Part shown: positions 16,305 through 24,758 of the stretch, one piece after another
Layout of the letters: the number at the start of each line of letters is the position of its first letter
Position numbering within the stretch: the first letter of the stretch is position 1
Source: Pseudomonas sp. LS-2
GTDB lineage: Bacteria > Pseudomonadota > Gammaproteobacteria > Pseudomonadales > Pseudomonadaceae
NCBI RefSeq assembly: GCF_003605735.1
Contig: NZ_QXTJ01000015.1
Span: 304,058-345,076 of the forward strand
DNA: 41,019 nt
Direction: 5' to 3'
Position numbers and translations under genes: made by a program
The notes under the pieces: generated by a model
Seen by the model: the letters and a program-made list of their open reading frames with translations, nothing else
What the model was told of the DNA's origin: nothing
Database searches by the model: none

Positions 16305-18941
16305 TTAGCCGGTATTGCGCAAGCCGGCGGCAATGCCTGCGACAGACACCAGCAGCGCCTGTACCAAAGGACTGTCCAGACTGACCTCCTGACTGCGCGA
16401 CCGCGCCAGCAGTTCGGCCTGCAATAGATGAAGAGGATCGAGGTAGGTATTGCGCAAGCTGATGAACTCCAGGGTTTCCGGACTGTGGGCCAGCAGTTGG
16501 GACTGGCCGGTCAGCCCGAGCACCACATCGCACGCCTGCGACAATAGGTCGCGCAAATGCGCCCCCAAATGCTGCAACCCCGGCTCGACCAGACGTTCGT
16601 CATAGAGCTGCGCGATATCGCTGTCGGCCTTGGCCAGGACCATCTCCAGCATGTCGATGCGTGTGCGGAAAAACGGCCATTGCTCGCGCATTTGCCCCAG
16701 CAGTTCACCCTGCCCTCGCGTCAGCGCCTTGCTCAATGCGTCTTCCCAGCCCAGCCAGGCCGGCAACATCAGACGCGTCTGGGTCCAGGCAAAGATCCAC
16801 GGAATCGCCCGCAGGCTTTCGACGCCACCCTCTCGCCGTTTGGCCGGGCGACTGCCCAGCGGCAAACGGCCGAGCTCCTGTTCGGGCGTGGCCTGGCGGA
16901 AGTACTCCACGAACTCCGGGTTTTCCCGCACCACGGCACGGTAGGCGGTGACGCCGTCTGCCGCCAGTTCATCCATCATCGTGCGCCAGGCGGGTTCAGG
17001 CATCGGCGGCGGCTGGAGAGTCGCCTCCAGCACCGCCGCCAGATAAAGGTTGAGGTTTTGTTCGGCAATATCGGGAAGGCCGAACTTGAAGCGGATCATC
17101 TCGCCTTGCTCAGTGGTGCGGAAACGGCCGGCCACCGACCCTGGTGGTTGCGACAGAATCGCGGCGTGAGCGGGACCGCCGCCGCGTCCGACCGTACCGC
17201 CACGACCGTGAAACAGCAGCAGTTCGACTTGCTGCGCGCGGCAGATGTCCACCAGTTTTTCCTGTGCCCGATACTGCGCCCAGGCAGCCGCCGTGGTGCC
17301 TGCATCCTTGGCCGAATCGGAATAGCCGATCATCACCTCCTGGGGGCCATGCAGCCGCAGGCGGTATCCCGGCAAGCTGAGCAGGTGGTCGATCACCGGC
17401 CCGGCGTTGTCCAGATCCGCCAGGGTCTCGAACAGCGGCACCACGCGCATCGGACGTTGCAATCCGGCTTCCTTGAGCAGCAGTTGCACAGCCAATACGT
17501 CGGAGGCAGCACCCGCCATGGAAATCACATAAGAACCCAGCGAAGCAGCTGGCGCTGCGGCCACTTCCCGGCAGGTCGCCAGAACCTCGGCCGTATCAGC
17601 GGCGGGTTTGAAATGCGTTGGCAGCAGAGGTCGCTTGTTGCTCAATTCGCGCAGCAGGAAGTCGATGCGCGTCTCTTCATCCCATTCGTTGTAGTTTCCC
17701 AGACCCAGGTAATCGGTGATCTCGGTCATGGCCGAACTGTGCCGTGTGGAATCCTGACGCACATCGAGTTTGACCAGAAACAGGCCAAAGGTAACAGCGC
17801 GGCGCAGGCAATCGAGCAGCGGGCCATCGGCAATCACACCCATGCCGCACTCATGCAGCGACTGGAAACACAACTGCAACGGCTCCAGCAGATCGCGGTT
17901 GTTATGCAGCACGCCCTCGGGCGCTGGCTGAGTCACGCTCAACGACGCGTGGGCCCAGTTGCGCGTGGCTCGCAGGCGTTCGCGGAGTTTTTTCAGCACG
18001 CTGCGATAGGGCTCGGCGCTGTCTCCGGCGACAGCCATCAAGGCAGGGCTGGCCTGTTGCATGGAAAGCTCGGCGGCCAGTTGATCGACATCTCGCAGGT
18101 AAAGGTCCGCTGCCATCCAGCGCGCCAGCAACAACACTTCGCGAGTGACGGCAGCGGTCACGTTGGGGTTGCCGTCGCGGTCGCCGCCCATCCACGAAGC
18201 GAAGCGAATCGGCGCAGCTTCCAATGGCAAATGCAGACCGGTCGCAGCATGGAGGGCTTTGTCGGCCTTGCGCAGATAGTTGGGGATGGCCTGCCAGAGG
18301 GAGTTTTCGATGACCGCAAAACCCCATTTCGCCTCGTCCACTGGCGTGGGTCGAATGCGGCGGATCTCTTCGGTGTGCCACGCTTCGGCGATCAATCGCT
18401 GCAGACGCTCTGTTATCTGTTCGCGCTCCAGACGATTGAGGTCGCGATGATCGAGGGCCGCCAGTTGCGCGGCAATCGCGTCGTACTTCTGGATCAGGGT
18501 GCGGCGGGCAACCTCGGTGGGGTGCGCCGTCAGGACCAGTTCGATTTCCAGTTTGCCCAGTTGCCGGGCCAGAGCTTCTGGAGATTGCCCGGACTGCTTG
18601 AGGCGCTCCAGCAACTCAGGCAATACACGGGACTCGAACGGTTGCGGCTTGCTGTCATCACGGCGATGGATCAGTTGGTACTGCTCGGCGATGTTGGCAA
18701 GGTTGAGAAACTGGTTGAAGGCCCGCGCTACGGGCAACAATTCGTCCTCGCCCAAGCCCTCCAGATTGGAACTCAGCTGTTCGGTGCTTTGCGTGGTGCC
18801 GTGTCGTCCGGCCTTGGCGCTCTTGCGGATACGCTCGATCTTCTCGAGAAAATCAGCCCCGTGCTGATCGCGAATGGTGTTGCCCAACAGCTCACCCAGC
18901 AGGTGAACGTCCTCGCGCAATCGTGCATCGATATCAGCCAT
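16305..18941 (-). CDS. ppc: Phosphoenolpyruvate carboxylase
   Basis: 878 residues, full length. It carboxylates phosphoenolpyruvate with bicarbonate to oxaloacetate, feeding the TCA cycle. The first active-site signature [16 protein letters not shown] (catalytic His), the Lys-containing motif [16 protein letters not shown] and the mobile-loop [16 protein letters not shown] are all intact. The protein ends in RNTG, the conserved C-terminus of the family that completes the inhibitor site. The start [20 protein letters not shown] matches homologues. It is divergent from the small gene at 19177. Confidence 0.98.
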   Translation of the reverse strand: MADIDARLREDVHLLGELLGNTIRDQHGADFLEKIERIRKSAKAGRHGTTQSTEQLSSNLEGLGEDELLPVARAFNQFLNLANIAEQYQLIHRRDDSKPQPFESRVLPELLERLKQSGQSPEALARQLGKLEIELVLTAHPTEVARRTLIQKYDAIAAQLAALDHRDLNRLEREQITERLQRLIAEAWHTEEIRRIRPTPVDEAKWGFAVIENSLWQAIPNYLRKADKALHAATGLHLPLEAAPIRFASWMGGDRDGNPNVTAAVTREVLLLARWMAADLYLRDVDQLAAELSMQQASPALMAVAGDSAEPYRSVLKKLRERLRATRNWAHASLSVTQPAPEGVLHNNRDLLEPLQLCFQSLHECGMGVIADGPLLDCLRRAVTFGLFLVKLDVRQDSTRHSSAMTEITDYLGLGNYNEWDEETRIDFLLRELSNKRPLLPTHFKPAADTAEVLATCREVAAAPAASLGSYVISMAGAASDVLAVQLLLKEAGLQRPMRVVPLFETLADLDNAGPVIDHLLSLPGYRLRLHGPQEVMIGYSDSAKDAGTTAAAWAQYRAQEKLVDICRAQQVELLLFHGRGGTVGRGGGPAHAAILSQPPGSVAGRFRTTEQGEMIRFKFGLPDIAEQNLNLYLAAVLEATLQPPPMPEPAWRTMMDELAADGVTAYRAVVRENPEFVEYFRQATPEQELGRLPLGSRPAKRREGGVESLRAIPWIFAWTQTRLMLPAWLGWEDALSKALTRGQGELLGQMREQWPFFRTRIDMLEMVLAKADSDIAQLYDERLVEPGLQHLGAHLRDLLSQACDVVLGLTGQSQLLAHSPETLEFISLRNTYLDPLHLLQAELLARSRSQEVSLDSPLVQALLVSVAGIAAGLRNTG

Positions 18942-19023
18942 CCAGCCCTCTCCTTCAGCCTTATTTTTGTTCTGCCTTGAGTCAGTCCGATCACCCGAAA
19001 CTGAACGCCCTTGTAAGTTTTGC

Positions 19024-19043
19024 CTCTATCTCTGTGTATAGAG
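19024..19043. promoter_or_regulatory. Small palindrome in the ppc divergent promoter region
   Basis: CTCTAT-N8-ATAGAG lies in the gap between ppc and the divergent small gene (18942-19176). It could be an operator or a weak hairpin. Nothing else distinctive was seen in that gap. Confidence 0.3.
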
Positions 19044-19176
19044 CGACAAATTCATGCGCTTACGCAACCCTTTGCCTCACATCTGCCGGGAGCAAGCTAG
19101 TCTCATCAACGAACTCCAAGAGGGTTCGAAAAATCCGCCTGAGCCCGCCATCACGCGGGTGTACGAAGAGGTCTTT

Positions 19177-19521
19177 ATGAAAATCCGTGAACTCGCGCAA
19201 CAATGGGAACAGACCGCCAAGGGTCGTCTGACCAAGACCGGCTATGCGGTTCATCTGGATGTCGAGGCCGCGGCCCGGTTGGCTGCGCTTGCCGAAATGT
19301 ACCCCAAACGCTCGCCGGAAGAATTGCTAGGGGAACTGATCGGCGCGGCGCTCGAAGAACTGGAAGCCAGTTTTCCTTACATCCAGGGGCAACATGTCGT
19401 CGCCACGGATGAGGAAGGGGATCCCCTCTACGAGGACGTCGGCCCGACACCCAGATTTCTCGCCCTGTCTCGCCGTTTTCTGCAGGATTTGTCCGATCAG
19501 CAGGACAGCCAGCAGCACTGA
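19177..19521 (+). CDS. Conserved small protein ('pilin assembly protein' in some annotations)
   Basis: 114 residues from the ATG at 19177, which has GAAGAGG about 8 bp upstream; a longer frame from 19054 lacks this support. The sequence MKIRELAQQWEQTAKGRLTK, followed by VHLDVEAAARLAALAEMYPKRS and a DEEGDPLYEDVGPTPRFL segment, is conserved across pseudomonads at this position next to ppc. The middle looks like a ribbon-helix-helix or short helical domain. Database names such as 'pilin assembly protein' or 'type 1 pili tip component' have no support in the sequence: there is no signal peptide and the protein looks cytoplasmic. Function unknown. Confidence 0.82.
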   Translation: MKIRELAQQWEQTAKGRLTKTGYAVHLDVEAAARLAALAEMYPKRSPEELLGELIGAALEELEASFPYIQGQHVVATDEEGDPLYEDVGPTPRFLALSRRFLQDLSDQQDSQQH

Positions 19522-19556
19522 TAACGACGTCGCGCCAGCATCTGAATGAGCTTGGC

Positions 19557-19590
19557 GCCGCCCCGTGGATGTGGGGCGGCGAGTCTCTTT
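19557..19590 (+). terminator. Terminator after the small conserved gene
   Basis: GCCGCCCC / GGGGCGGC stem (19557-19580) with an 8-nt loop followed by a short T-rich run (TCTCTTTT). It isolates this gene from the DUF4398-lptF unit. Confidence 0.75.
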
Positions 19591-19660
19591 TCGCGCCAAT
19601 TTCACAGCGTCAAATTTACAACGCGTAACAAACCATCCAGTCAGGTGGACAAAAAACGCT

Positions 19661-19688
19661 GAACTATTCAAAAACCGCGTATGTCCGA
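19661..19688 (+). promoter_or_regulatory. AlgU (sigma-22/RpoE-type) promoter for the DUF4398-lptF operon
   Basis: GAACTA (19661-19666), 17-bp spacer, TCCGA (19684-19688) is one mismatch per box from the AlgU consensus GAACTT-N16/17-TCTGA. It lies about 110 bp before the first ATG. In P. aeruginosa lptF belongs to the AlgU envelope-stress regulon, which supports the reading. Confidence 0.68.
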
Positions 19689-19800
19689 GCAGTTAGCCAT
19701 TACAGAAAAAGCCGACAAATGGCAGCGGAGATTGACCCCGTCATCTACCCGCCAGGCCGAAAACTGAAGTGGAAACAATCTAGTTTTCAGGAGTTTCGAA

Positions 19801-20226
19801 ATGGAGTTGACCACCATGAACACCAGCACTGCCAAAACCACGTTCAAAGGCCTGCGCGGGCTTAAACTGGCCGCGCTGGCCTTGGGCACCAGCGTCCTGC
19901 TCGCCGGTTGCGCAGGCAATCCTCCAAGCGAGCAGTACGCGGTCACGCAATCTGCCGTGAATGCAGCAGTCACTGCAGGCGGCACCGAATACGCTGCCGT
20001 CGAAATGAAATCGGCCCAAGACAAATTCAAGCAAGCCGAACTTGCCATGCAGGAAAAGAAATACGACGAAGCCCGTAAATACGCCGAACAGGCTGAATGG
20101 GATGCGCGTGTAGCCGAGCGTAAAGCGCAGGCCGCCAAGGCACAGAAAGCGGTGCAGGACGCACGTCAGGGCGTCAACGAACTGCGTGAAGAAGGCATGC
20201 GCCAAGTCCAGCCGACTGGCCAGTAA
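19801..20226 (+). CDS. DUF4398 lipoprotein
   Basis: 141 residues. The ATG at 19801 has AGGAG 7 bp upstream; a second ATG at 19816 is possible but less well placed. A long basic n-region precedes the lipobox LLAGC (Cys37). The mature part is a helical, Lys/Ala/Glu-rich coiled coil (KSAQDKFKQAELAMQEKKYDEARKYAEQAEWDARVAERKAQAAK) with a TPR-like feel, typical of DUF4398. The domain recurs in the N-terminal half of the next gene product, so the two proteins are related and may bind each other or peptidoglycan-associated partners at the outer membrane. First gene of a two-gene operon. Corresponds to PA3691 by position. Confidence 0.87.
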   Translation: MELTTMNTSTAKTTFKGLRGLKLAALALGTSVLLAGCAGNPPSEQYAVTQSAVNAAVTAGGTEYAAVEMKSAQDKFKQAELAMQEKKYDEARKYAEQAEWDARVAERKAQAAKAQKAVQDARQGVNELREEGMRQVQPTGQ

Positions 20227-20274
20227 CCCTCCGCATTTCCTGCATTGCCATTGGATTTAAAGGACGAAACTATT

Positions 20275-21057
20275 ATGCGTAAACAAGTACTTATCCCTGC
20301 CCTGCTGGCCCTGAGCGTTGGTCTGGCCGCTTGCTCTTCGCAACCTAACGTGAACCTGGAACAGGCCCGCACCAACTATTCCGCGCTGCAAAGCAATCCG
20401 AAAGCCACTGAGCTTGCCGCTCTGGAAACCAAGGACGCCAGCGAATGGCTGGACAAGGCAGACGCCGCGTTCCGCAACCATGACGACGAGAAGAAAGTCG
20501 ATCAACTGGCCTACCTGACCAACCAGCGTGTTGAACTGGCCAAGCAGACCATCAATCTGAAGACCGCTGAAAACGACCTGAAAAACGCTTCTGCCCAACG
20601 TGCCCAGGCACGTCTGGATGCTCGCGATGCGCAGATCAAAGCGCTGCAGAACAGCCTGAACGCCAAGCAGACCGAGCGCGGCACCCTCGTCACTTTCGGT
20701 GATGTGCTGTTCGACCTGAACAAGGCGGAGCTTAAATCCAGCGGTCTGGTCAACGTCAACAAGCTGGCCCAGTTCCTTCAGGAAAACCCTGATCGCAAGG
20801 TGATCGTCGAGGGTTACACCGACAGCACCGGTTCGGCGAGCTATAACCAGTCGCTGTCCGAACGTCGTGCGAACTCGGTGCGCATGGCACTGGTGAAGAT
20901 GGGCGTCAGCATGGACCGCGTCGTGTCTCAGGGTTATGGCAAGGAATACCCGGTCGCTGACAACGCCAGCGCTTCGGGCCGCGCCATGAACCGTCGTGTG
21001 GAAGTGACCATTTCCAACGATAACCAACCGGTCGCACCGCGCTCTTCGATGCAGTGA
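20275..21057 (+). CDS. lptF: OmpA-family outer-membrane lipoprotein LptF
   Basis: 260 residues from the ATG at 20275, with AAAGGAC upstream. The lipobox LAAC puts the lipidated Cys at 20. Residues about 22-140 are a DUF4398-like coiled coil. Residues about 145-245 form an OmpA-like peptidoglycan-binding domain (TFGDVLFDLNKAELKSS, VEGYTDSTGSASYNQSLSERRANSVRMAL, YGKEYPVADNASASGRAMNRRVEV) with the diaminopimelate-binding Asp and Arg positions present. It tethers the outer membrane to the wall. In P. aeruginosa LptF (PA3692) is AlgU-controlled and linked to survival under stress in mucoid strains. A terminator follows. Confidence 0.9.
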   Translation: MRKQVLIPALLALSVGLAACSSQPNVNLEQARTNYSALQSNPKATELAALETKDASEWLDKADAAFRNHDDEKKVDQLAYLTNQRVELAKQTINLKTAENDLKNASAQRAQARLDARDAQIKALQNSLNAKQTERGTLVTFGDVLFDLNKAELKSSGLVNVNKLAQFLQENPDRKVIVEGYTDSTGSASYNQSLSERRANSVRMALVKMGVSMDRVVSQGYGKEYPVADNASASGRAMNRRVEVTISNDNQPVAPRSSMQ

Positions 21058-21099
21058 TCGGCTATCAGCGGTGAGGCGACATGCCCGCCGCGTTGAAAC

Positions 21100-21135
21100 A
21101 AAAGCCCTGTCTGTTTAATCAGATGGGGCTTTTTT
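21100..21135 (+). terminator. Terminator after lptF
   Basis: AAAAGCCC-TGTCTG / CAGATG-GGGCTTTTTT hairpin with mismatches in the middle of the stem and a strong T run on the plus strand. Confidence 0.85.
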
Positions 21136-21480
21136 GTGGGTGGGGTTTTTGGGGGAATGGATAGGGATTGGGTAAGGATCCGTTATTTGTGGTGGCGCTG
21201 ATGTTTTTGGTTCTGGCTAACGCCAGATCTGTTTCGCCTTCGGCGAGTTACTTGGAAAAGCCCCAAGTAACCAAGGGCCTTTGCTCCTGGTTGGGTTCCT
21301 CCTTCGTCGGAATTCCCTCTCTCCGGCGACGCTCCGTGGGCCCGCCGCCATCCGCCATCCATGGCGGGGGGCGGCTCTCGCGGCATCCATGCCGCTCGGC
21401 CCACTCCACGCCGCCTGCGTTCAGCCTGCACCCAAGTCGCGATTTGTGGTGTCTGGACTATTGCGCATGAAGATCAAGGT

Positions 21481-21504
21481 CACCCGCACCCGCACCCGCA
21501 CCCG
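21481..21504. repeat. Tandem repeat (CACCCG)x4
   Basis: Four exact copies of the hexamer CACCCG next to the inner end of the left arm of the long inverted repeat. There is no matching repeat on the right side, where a different hexamer has expanded. Confidence 0.85.
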
Positions 21505-21526
21505 CGACGAGCTGTGAGCATCGGAC

Positions 21527-21596
21527 CTGTAGCAGTCCGGCTTGCCGGCGGTGACGTCTTCAAGATCGCCACCGCCGGCAAGCCGGACTGCTACAG
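21527..21596. repeat. REP palindrome at the centre of the long inverted repeat
   Basis: CTGTAGCAGTCCGGCTTGCC mirrors GGCAAGCCGGACTGCTACAG perfectly over more than 25 bp, with a loop containing 'cttcaagatcg'. Same family as 323-388. Confidence 0.92.
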
Positions 21597-21630
21597 GGAG
21601 CATCGAAAACCCCAGCCCGATCCCGCTCCT

Positions 21631-21702
21631 GCTTTTGCTTTTGCCTTTGCTTTTGCCTTTGCTTTTGCCTTTGCTTTTGCTTTTGCCTTTGCTTTTGCCT
21701 TT
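21631..21702. repeat. Hexanucleotide tandem repeat, 12 copies of GCTTTT/GCCTTT
   Basis: Twelve 6-bp units in the order T T C T C T C T T C T C at the variable third position. Because the unit is a multiple of three, all six frames stay open or simple (Phe-Ala or Lys-Ala/Gly runs), which creates artefact ORFs. Copy number is likely to vary between strains by slippage. Confidence 0.93.
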
Positions 21703-22043
21703 GCTTCTAAGCGCGCAATCGTCCAGACACCAGAAAATCGCGACTTGGGTGCAGGCCGAACGCAGGCGGCGCGCAGTGGGCCGAGCGGCATGGATGCCGC
21801 GAGAGCGCCGTAAGGACATGGATGTCCGTTCGGCGCGGGCCCACGGAGCGTCGCCGGAGGGAGGGAATTCCGACGAAGGAGGAACCCAACCAGGAGCAGG
21901 GACACTTGGTTACTTGGTGTCTTTTCAAGTAACTCGCCGAAGGCGAAACAGATCTGGCGTTAGCCAGAGCCAAAACATCAGCACCACCACCAATATCGGA
22001 TAAACCCACAACTTCAGCTCCCCCAAAAAAAGCAGCCAGAACC

Positions 22044-22370
22044 TCACTGCACCTGTTGAGGCGTCTCTTGGCCCATGCACCTCACCGCCTGCTTGCGATC
22101 ATTGACCAACACCCCGGTCAGCCCCTTCTGCTCGGTATCGAACAACACCATCACCCCCTCGACACACTGCGCCACCTGCGGTGCCGGTTCCAGCGCGACC
22201 TTGTAATCCTCCCCCGGGACCGTCTTGAGCATCGTGAACTGACTCAACTGCAACGCGTCTTCCGGCTTGGCAAAATGCAGATACCCGTAGTACCACAAGG
22301 TCCCTACCGTCAGAAAAATACAACCGATCCCGGTCAGAATCTGCGGGATCACGTTACGTTCGTCACTCAT
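22044..22370 (-). CDS. Small membrane protein, unknown function
   Basis: 108 residues. One membrane segment near the N-terminus (QILTGIGCIFLTVGTLWYYGYL, about residues 10-31) is followed by a soluble domain with two Cys (QCVEGVMVLFD, AVRCMGQE) that could form a disulfide if periplasmic. Its ATG overlaps the stop of the upstream hydrolase (ATGA, 22370-22367), so it is translationally coupled and probably works with it at the envelope. Family not recognised. Confidence 0.75.
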   Translation of the reverse strand: MSDERNVIPQILTGIGCIFLTVGTLWYYGYLHFAKPEDALQLSQFTMLKTVPGEDYKVALEPAPQVAQCVEGVMVLFDTEQKGLTGVLVNDRKQAVRCMGQETPQQVQ

Positions 22371-23305
22371 TGCGGACTCTCTGCCGGTGGGTGTTCCGAT
22401 GGCGCAGAGGAAGGTTTCTTGCTCGCATCAGGATCAGGATAATTGGGCACCTCGGCCAAACGCCGCAGGCCATTGAAATGCAGGGGGTCGTCCAGATAGC
22501 GGACCATGACCTCCCGCCAGGTCGGGTCGCCGAAGGTCTGGACGTGAGGCCCGCGGGTCAGTTGCAACACCCGAGGCGGCGGTGCGGCCTGATACAGGCT
22601 GATGCCGTTGTACAGCGGGACCTGCGTATCGTCCAGGCTCTGGAACAGCAGCATCGGCGTGCCCTTGAGTTGCGCGATGCCGTTGATAGCGCTGTCGCGG
22701 TCGGGGATCACCCACGACAACGGTCGTTTGAAAGGCCATGTCAACCAGGACGTGCCGAGGGTATAGCGCGCCACTTCCCGGTAACTGGCCGGGACGCCGT
22801 CGAGCACCAGGGCCTTGACCCGCGAACGCTGTTGCGGGTGCTCGGCCAGGTAGTGCACGCCCAGGGCGCCGCCAATGCTCTGGCCCAAGACCACCACGGG
22901 CTTGCCTTGCACGTCGGGCGACTTGCTCAGCCAATCGAATGCTGCGTCGATGTCTTGGTAAATCGCCGGGAGGTTGGGGTCGCCCTCAGAGTGGCCGTAA
23001 CCCCGATAGTCCAGCAGCAACACCTGATAGCCCTTCTCAGGAAGCCACCAACTGCCGCCAAGATGCCAGGCCATGTTGCCGCCGTTGCCATGCAGGTGCA
23101 GCACCGTTCCCTTGACTGGCACGCCCTCCTTTGCCGGCAGAAACCAGGCATTGAGCCGGGTGCCGTCGGCGGCGACGAGGGTGATGTCACGGTAGGCCAG
23201 ATGGGCTTTTTCCGGGGTCAGCGGCACGTCGCGCTCAGGGTAGAACAGCAATTCGCTGCATCCAGAGAGCATCAGTAGCAGAAACAATGTGAGAAGAGGC
23301 TTCAA
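22367..23305 (-). CDS. Alpha/beta hydrolase lipoprotein
   Basis: 312 residues when started at the TTG at 23305, which has AAAGGGAC 5 bp upstream and gives a clean lipoprotein signal (LTLFLLLMLSGC, Cys16). A longer frame to 23425 runs through a REP element and is rejected. The fold markers are the oxyanion HGNGGN, the nucleophile elbow GQSIGG (Ser143), the acid in SLDDTQVP and the late His in GPHVQTFG. The sequence LLDYRGYGHSEGDP is typical of the BEM46/YfhR-type serine hydrolase family; the natural substrate is unknown. Expected at the periplasmic face of a membrane. Coupled to the small membrane protein downstream. Confidence 0.83.
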   Translation of the reverse strand: MKPLLTLFLLLMLSGCSELLFYPERDVPLTPEKAHLAYRDITLVAADGTRLNAWFLPAKEGVPVKGTVLHLHGNGGNMAWHLGGSWWLPEKGYQVLLLDYRGYGHSEGDPNLPAIYQDIDAAFDWLSKSPDVQGKPVVVLGQSIGGALGVHYLAEHPQQRSRVKALVLDGVPASYREVARYTLGTSWLTWPFKRPLSWVIPDRDSAINGIAQLKGTPMLLFQSLDDTQVPLYNGISLYQAAPPPRVLQLTRGPHVQTFGDPTWREVMVRYLDDPLHFNGLRRLAEVPNYPDPDASKKPSSAPSEHPPAESPQ

Positions 23306-23346
23306 GCGATGTCCCTTTTCATTCGAGTTTTCCAGAACGTTACGAC

Positions 23347-23433
23347 ACTTGCAGGCGTGAGCTCGCGATGGCGGTACGGCAAACACCATCATTGATCGGG
23401 AAGAACGCATCGCAAGCAAGCTCACTCCTACAG
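23347..23433. repeat. REP pair, inverted
   Basis: TTGCAGGCGTGAGCTCGCGATGG (left, degenerate) and GCATCGCAAGCAAGCTCACTCCTACAG (right) form an imperfect inverted pair between the DUF1704 gene and the hydrolase. Confidence 0.75.
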
Positions 23434-23452
23434 ATTGGGGAAGTTGGCGCGA

Positions 23453-24730
23453 TCAGAGGATATTCGAGTAATCCGCCTCGATCCGGTCCAGGCTCAAATG
23501 ATTGAGGAAGTTGGAGAAGCACATCCACGCCGACAACGCGTTCATGTCCCGGAACTGGTCAGGCAGGTATTTGGGTGGCACCACCAGCCCCTCGTCCACC
23601 AACTGCCGCAAGGTGCGCATGTCTTCGAGTGTGGTCTTGCCGCAGAACAGCAAAGGCACCTGCTCCAGCTTGCCCTTTCTCACGGCCAACTGAATGTAGT
23701 TGTAAACCATGATGAAGCCCTTGAGATAGGACAGATCCTTGGTGAACGGCAGCCCATTGGGCACCGAGCCACGGAAAACGCGACTCGCGTTGCCGTAACT
23801 TTCCGGCATGCCAAAGCCCTGCTCGCGATAGAACTCGAACACCTGCAGAAAATCGGCGCCCTCCTCGGCCATGTGAATGGCGCGAGTGCGATTGGTGAGT
23901 TTGCGCAGACGGCTTGGATAGGACGCGAAGCCGATGACCTCCATGAGAATCGCCAGACCTTCCTGGGTCACCGTGGACGAGGGCGGCCCTTTGGCGAGGA
24001 ACGTGCAGATCGGCTGATTCTGACCGTTCAACGTGGTCCCGACGTGCACCAGACCTTCATGCACTTCGAGCGCGCGCACATCCCGCTCGTTGAACATCGC
24101 GTCACTGCGAATCTTGATGTAATCGGCGCCCGCCGCAGCGTCGGCGACGATTCCGTCGGACTCGAATACGCGGATCGTTTCTTCCGCCTCACCAAAGGTG
24201 CGATTGAGCCGGCTCTGCAGCATGGCGACGGCATCTTTGGCGTTCAGCGTCTTGGGCTCATCCTTGAGGTCTCCGCGCCCGGCGATGTTGTTCAGGTAGT
24301 CGGACAACATCAGACCCAGATCGGCCAGTGTCGGATCCCCCGCATGAAACGCATCGGATGCCGCGCCATACAGTTCCTGGGATATCAGCCCGAAGTCCGG
24401 CGTGCCCCGCGCCTCGAGCATGCGGATTACCATGCGGTATTCCTTGCACATGCGGCGCATGATCTGTCCAACGGGGTTGAATTGCCCCAACTGCCGGGTG
24501 ATGTCGCGCTCGATGTTCTGGAACTCCAGCTTCAACGCCCCGGAGTCAAAGCCCAGCGGGCGACTCTCGTAATAGGCCCTGTCGACTTCAGGCATCTGCT
24601 TGCCCTTGGCGGCAAGGAAACTCTTGCGGATGCTGTCGTCCCACTTCACGGCGTCGAGTACGCGGATCGGCGTTTGCGCGAACACGATTCGGTCGGACAG
24701 CGCGCGAATGGTCTGCTGGTAATCGTCCAC
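23453..24730 (-). CDS. DUF1704 (QEGLA-motif) protein, MATCAP-like metallopeptidase fold
   Basis: 425 residues from a GTG at 24730, with AAAGGGG about 6 bp upstream. The motif TQEGLAILME is the diagnostic 'QEGLA' of DUF1704/TIGR02421, named in databases 'flavohemoglobin expression-modulating QEGLA motif protein'. An HExxxH motif is visible as VHEGLVHVGTTLNGQ, and the Glu of QEGLA could be the third zinc ligand. The same arrangement is found in the eukaryotic tubulin carboxypeptidases of the MATCAP family, so a zinc peptidase activity is a reasonable inference; bacterial substrates are unknown. It starts 28 bp after the stop of an upstream lipoprotein gene, likely one operon. Confidence 0.82.
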   Translation of the reverse strand: MDDYQQTIRALSDRIVFAQTPIRVLDAVKWDDSIRKSFLAAKGKQMPEVDRAYYESRPLGFDSGALKLEFQNIERDITRQLGQFNPVGQIMRRMCKEYRMVIRMLEARGTPDFGLISQELYGAASDAFHAGDPTLADLGLMLSDYLNNIAGRGDLKDEPKTLNAKDAVAMLQSRLNRTFGEAEETIRVFESDGIVADAAAGADYIKIRSDAMFNERDVRALEVHEGLVHVGTTLNGQNQPICTFLAKGPPSSTVTQEGLAILMEVIGFASYPSRLRKLTNRTRAIHMAEEGADFLQVFEFYREQGFGMPESYGNASRVFRGSVPNGLPFTKDLSYLKGFIMVYNYIQLAVRKGKLEQVPLLFCGKTTLEDMRTLRQLVDEGLVVPPKYLPDQFRDMNALSAWMCFSNFLNHLSLDRIEADYSNIL

Positions 24731-24758
24731 CCAGTACCCCTTTGATTAACCGGTAGCG

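Larger units (their letters stand above)
21178..22003. repeat. Long inverted-repeat element, about 0.8 kb, non-coding
   Basis: Left arm (about 21178-21473) and right arm (about 21704-22003) are imperfect reverse complements. Examples are CTGATGTTTTTGGTTCTGGC against GCCAGAGCCAAAACATCAG, and GTCTGGACTATTGCGC against GCGCAATCGTCCAGAC. The arms share the AGATCTGTTTCGCCTTCGGC motif and an EcoRI-centred stretch (CGTCGGAATTCCCTC). Between the arms sit a perfect-core REP palindrome (21527-21596) and two simple tandem repeats. Short open frames in both arms (containing LGSSFVGIPSLRR-like peptides) are by-products of the repeat. Elements of this kind recur in pseudomonad genomes; nothing indicates a transposase. 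Confidence 0.85.

Noticed and set aside
16557..18980. Long open frame (about 800 codons) on the plus strand opposite ppc
   Set aside because: It is the exact antisense of an intact ppc with all catalytic motifs; high GC keeps the opposite strand open. Composition (Gln/His/Arg-rich) is that of a shadow.
21168..22009. Several 80-150-codon frames in the lptF downstream gap
   Set aside because: They are translations of the long inverted repeat, the REP palindrome and the hexamer repeat; the same peptide pieces appear from both arms in mirrored order.
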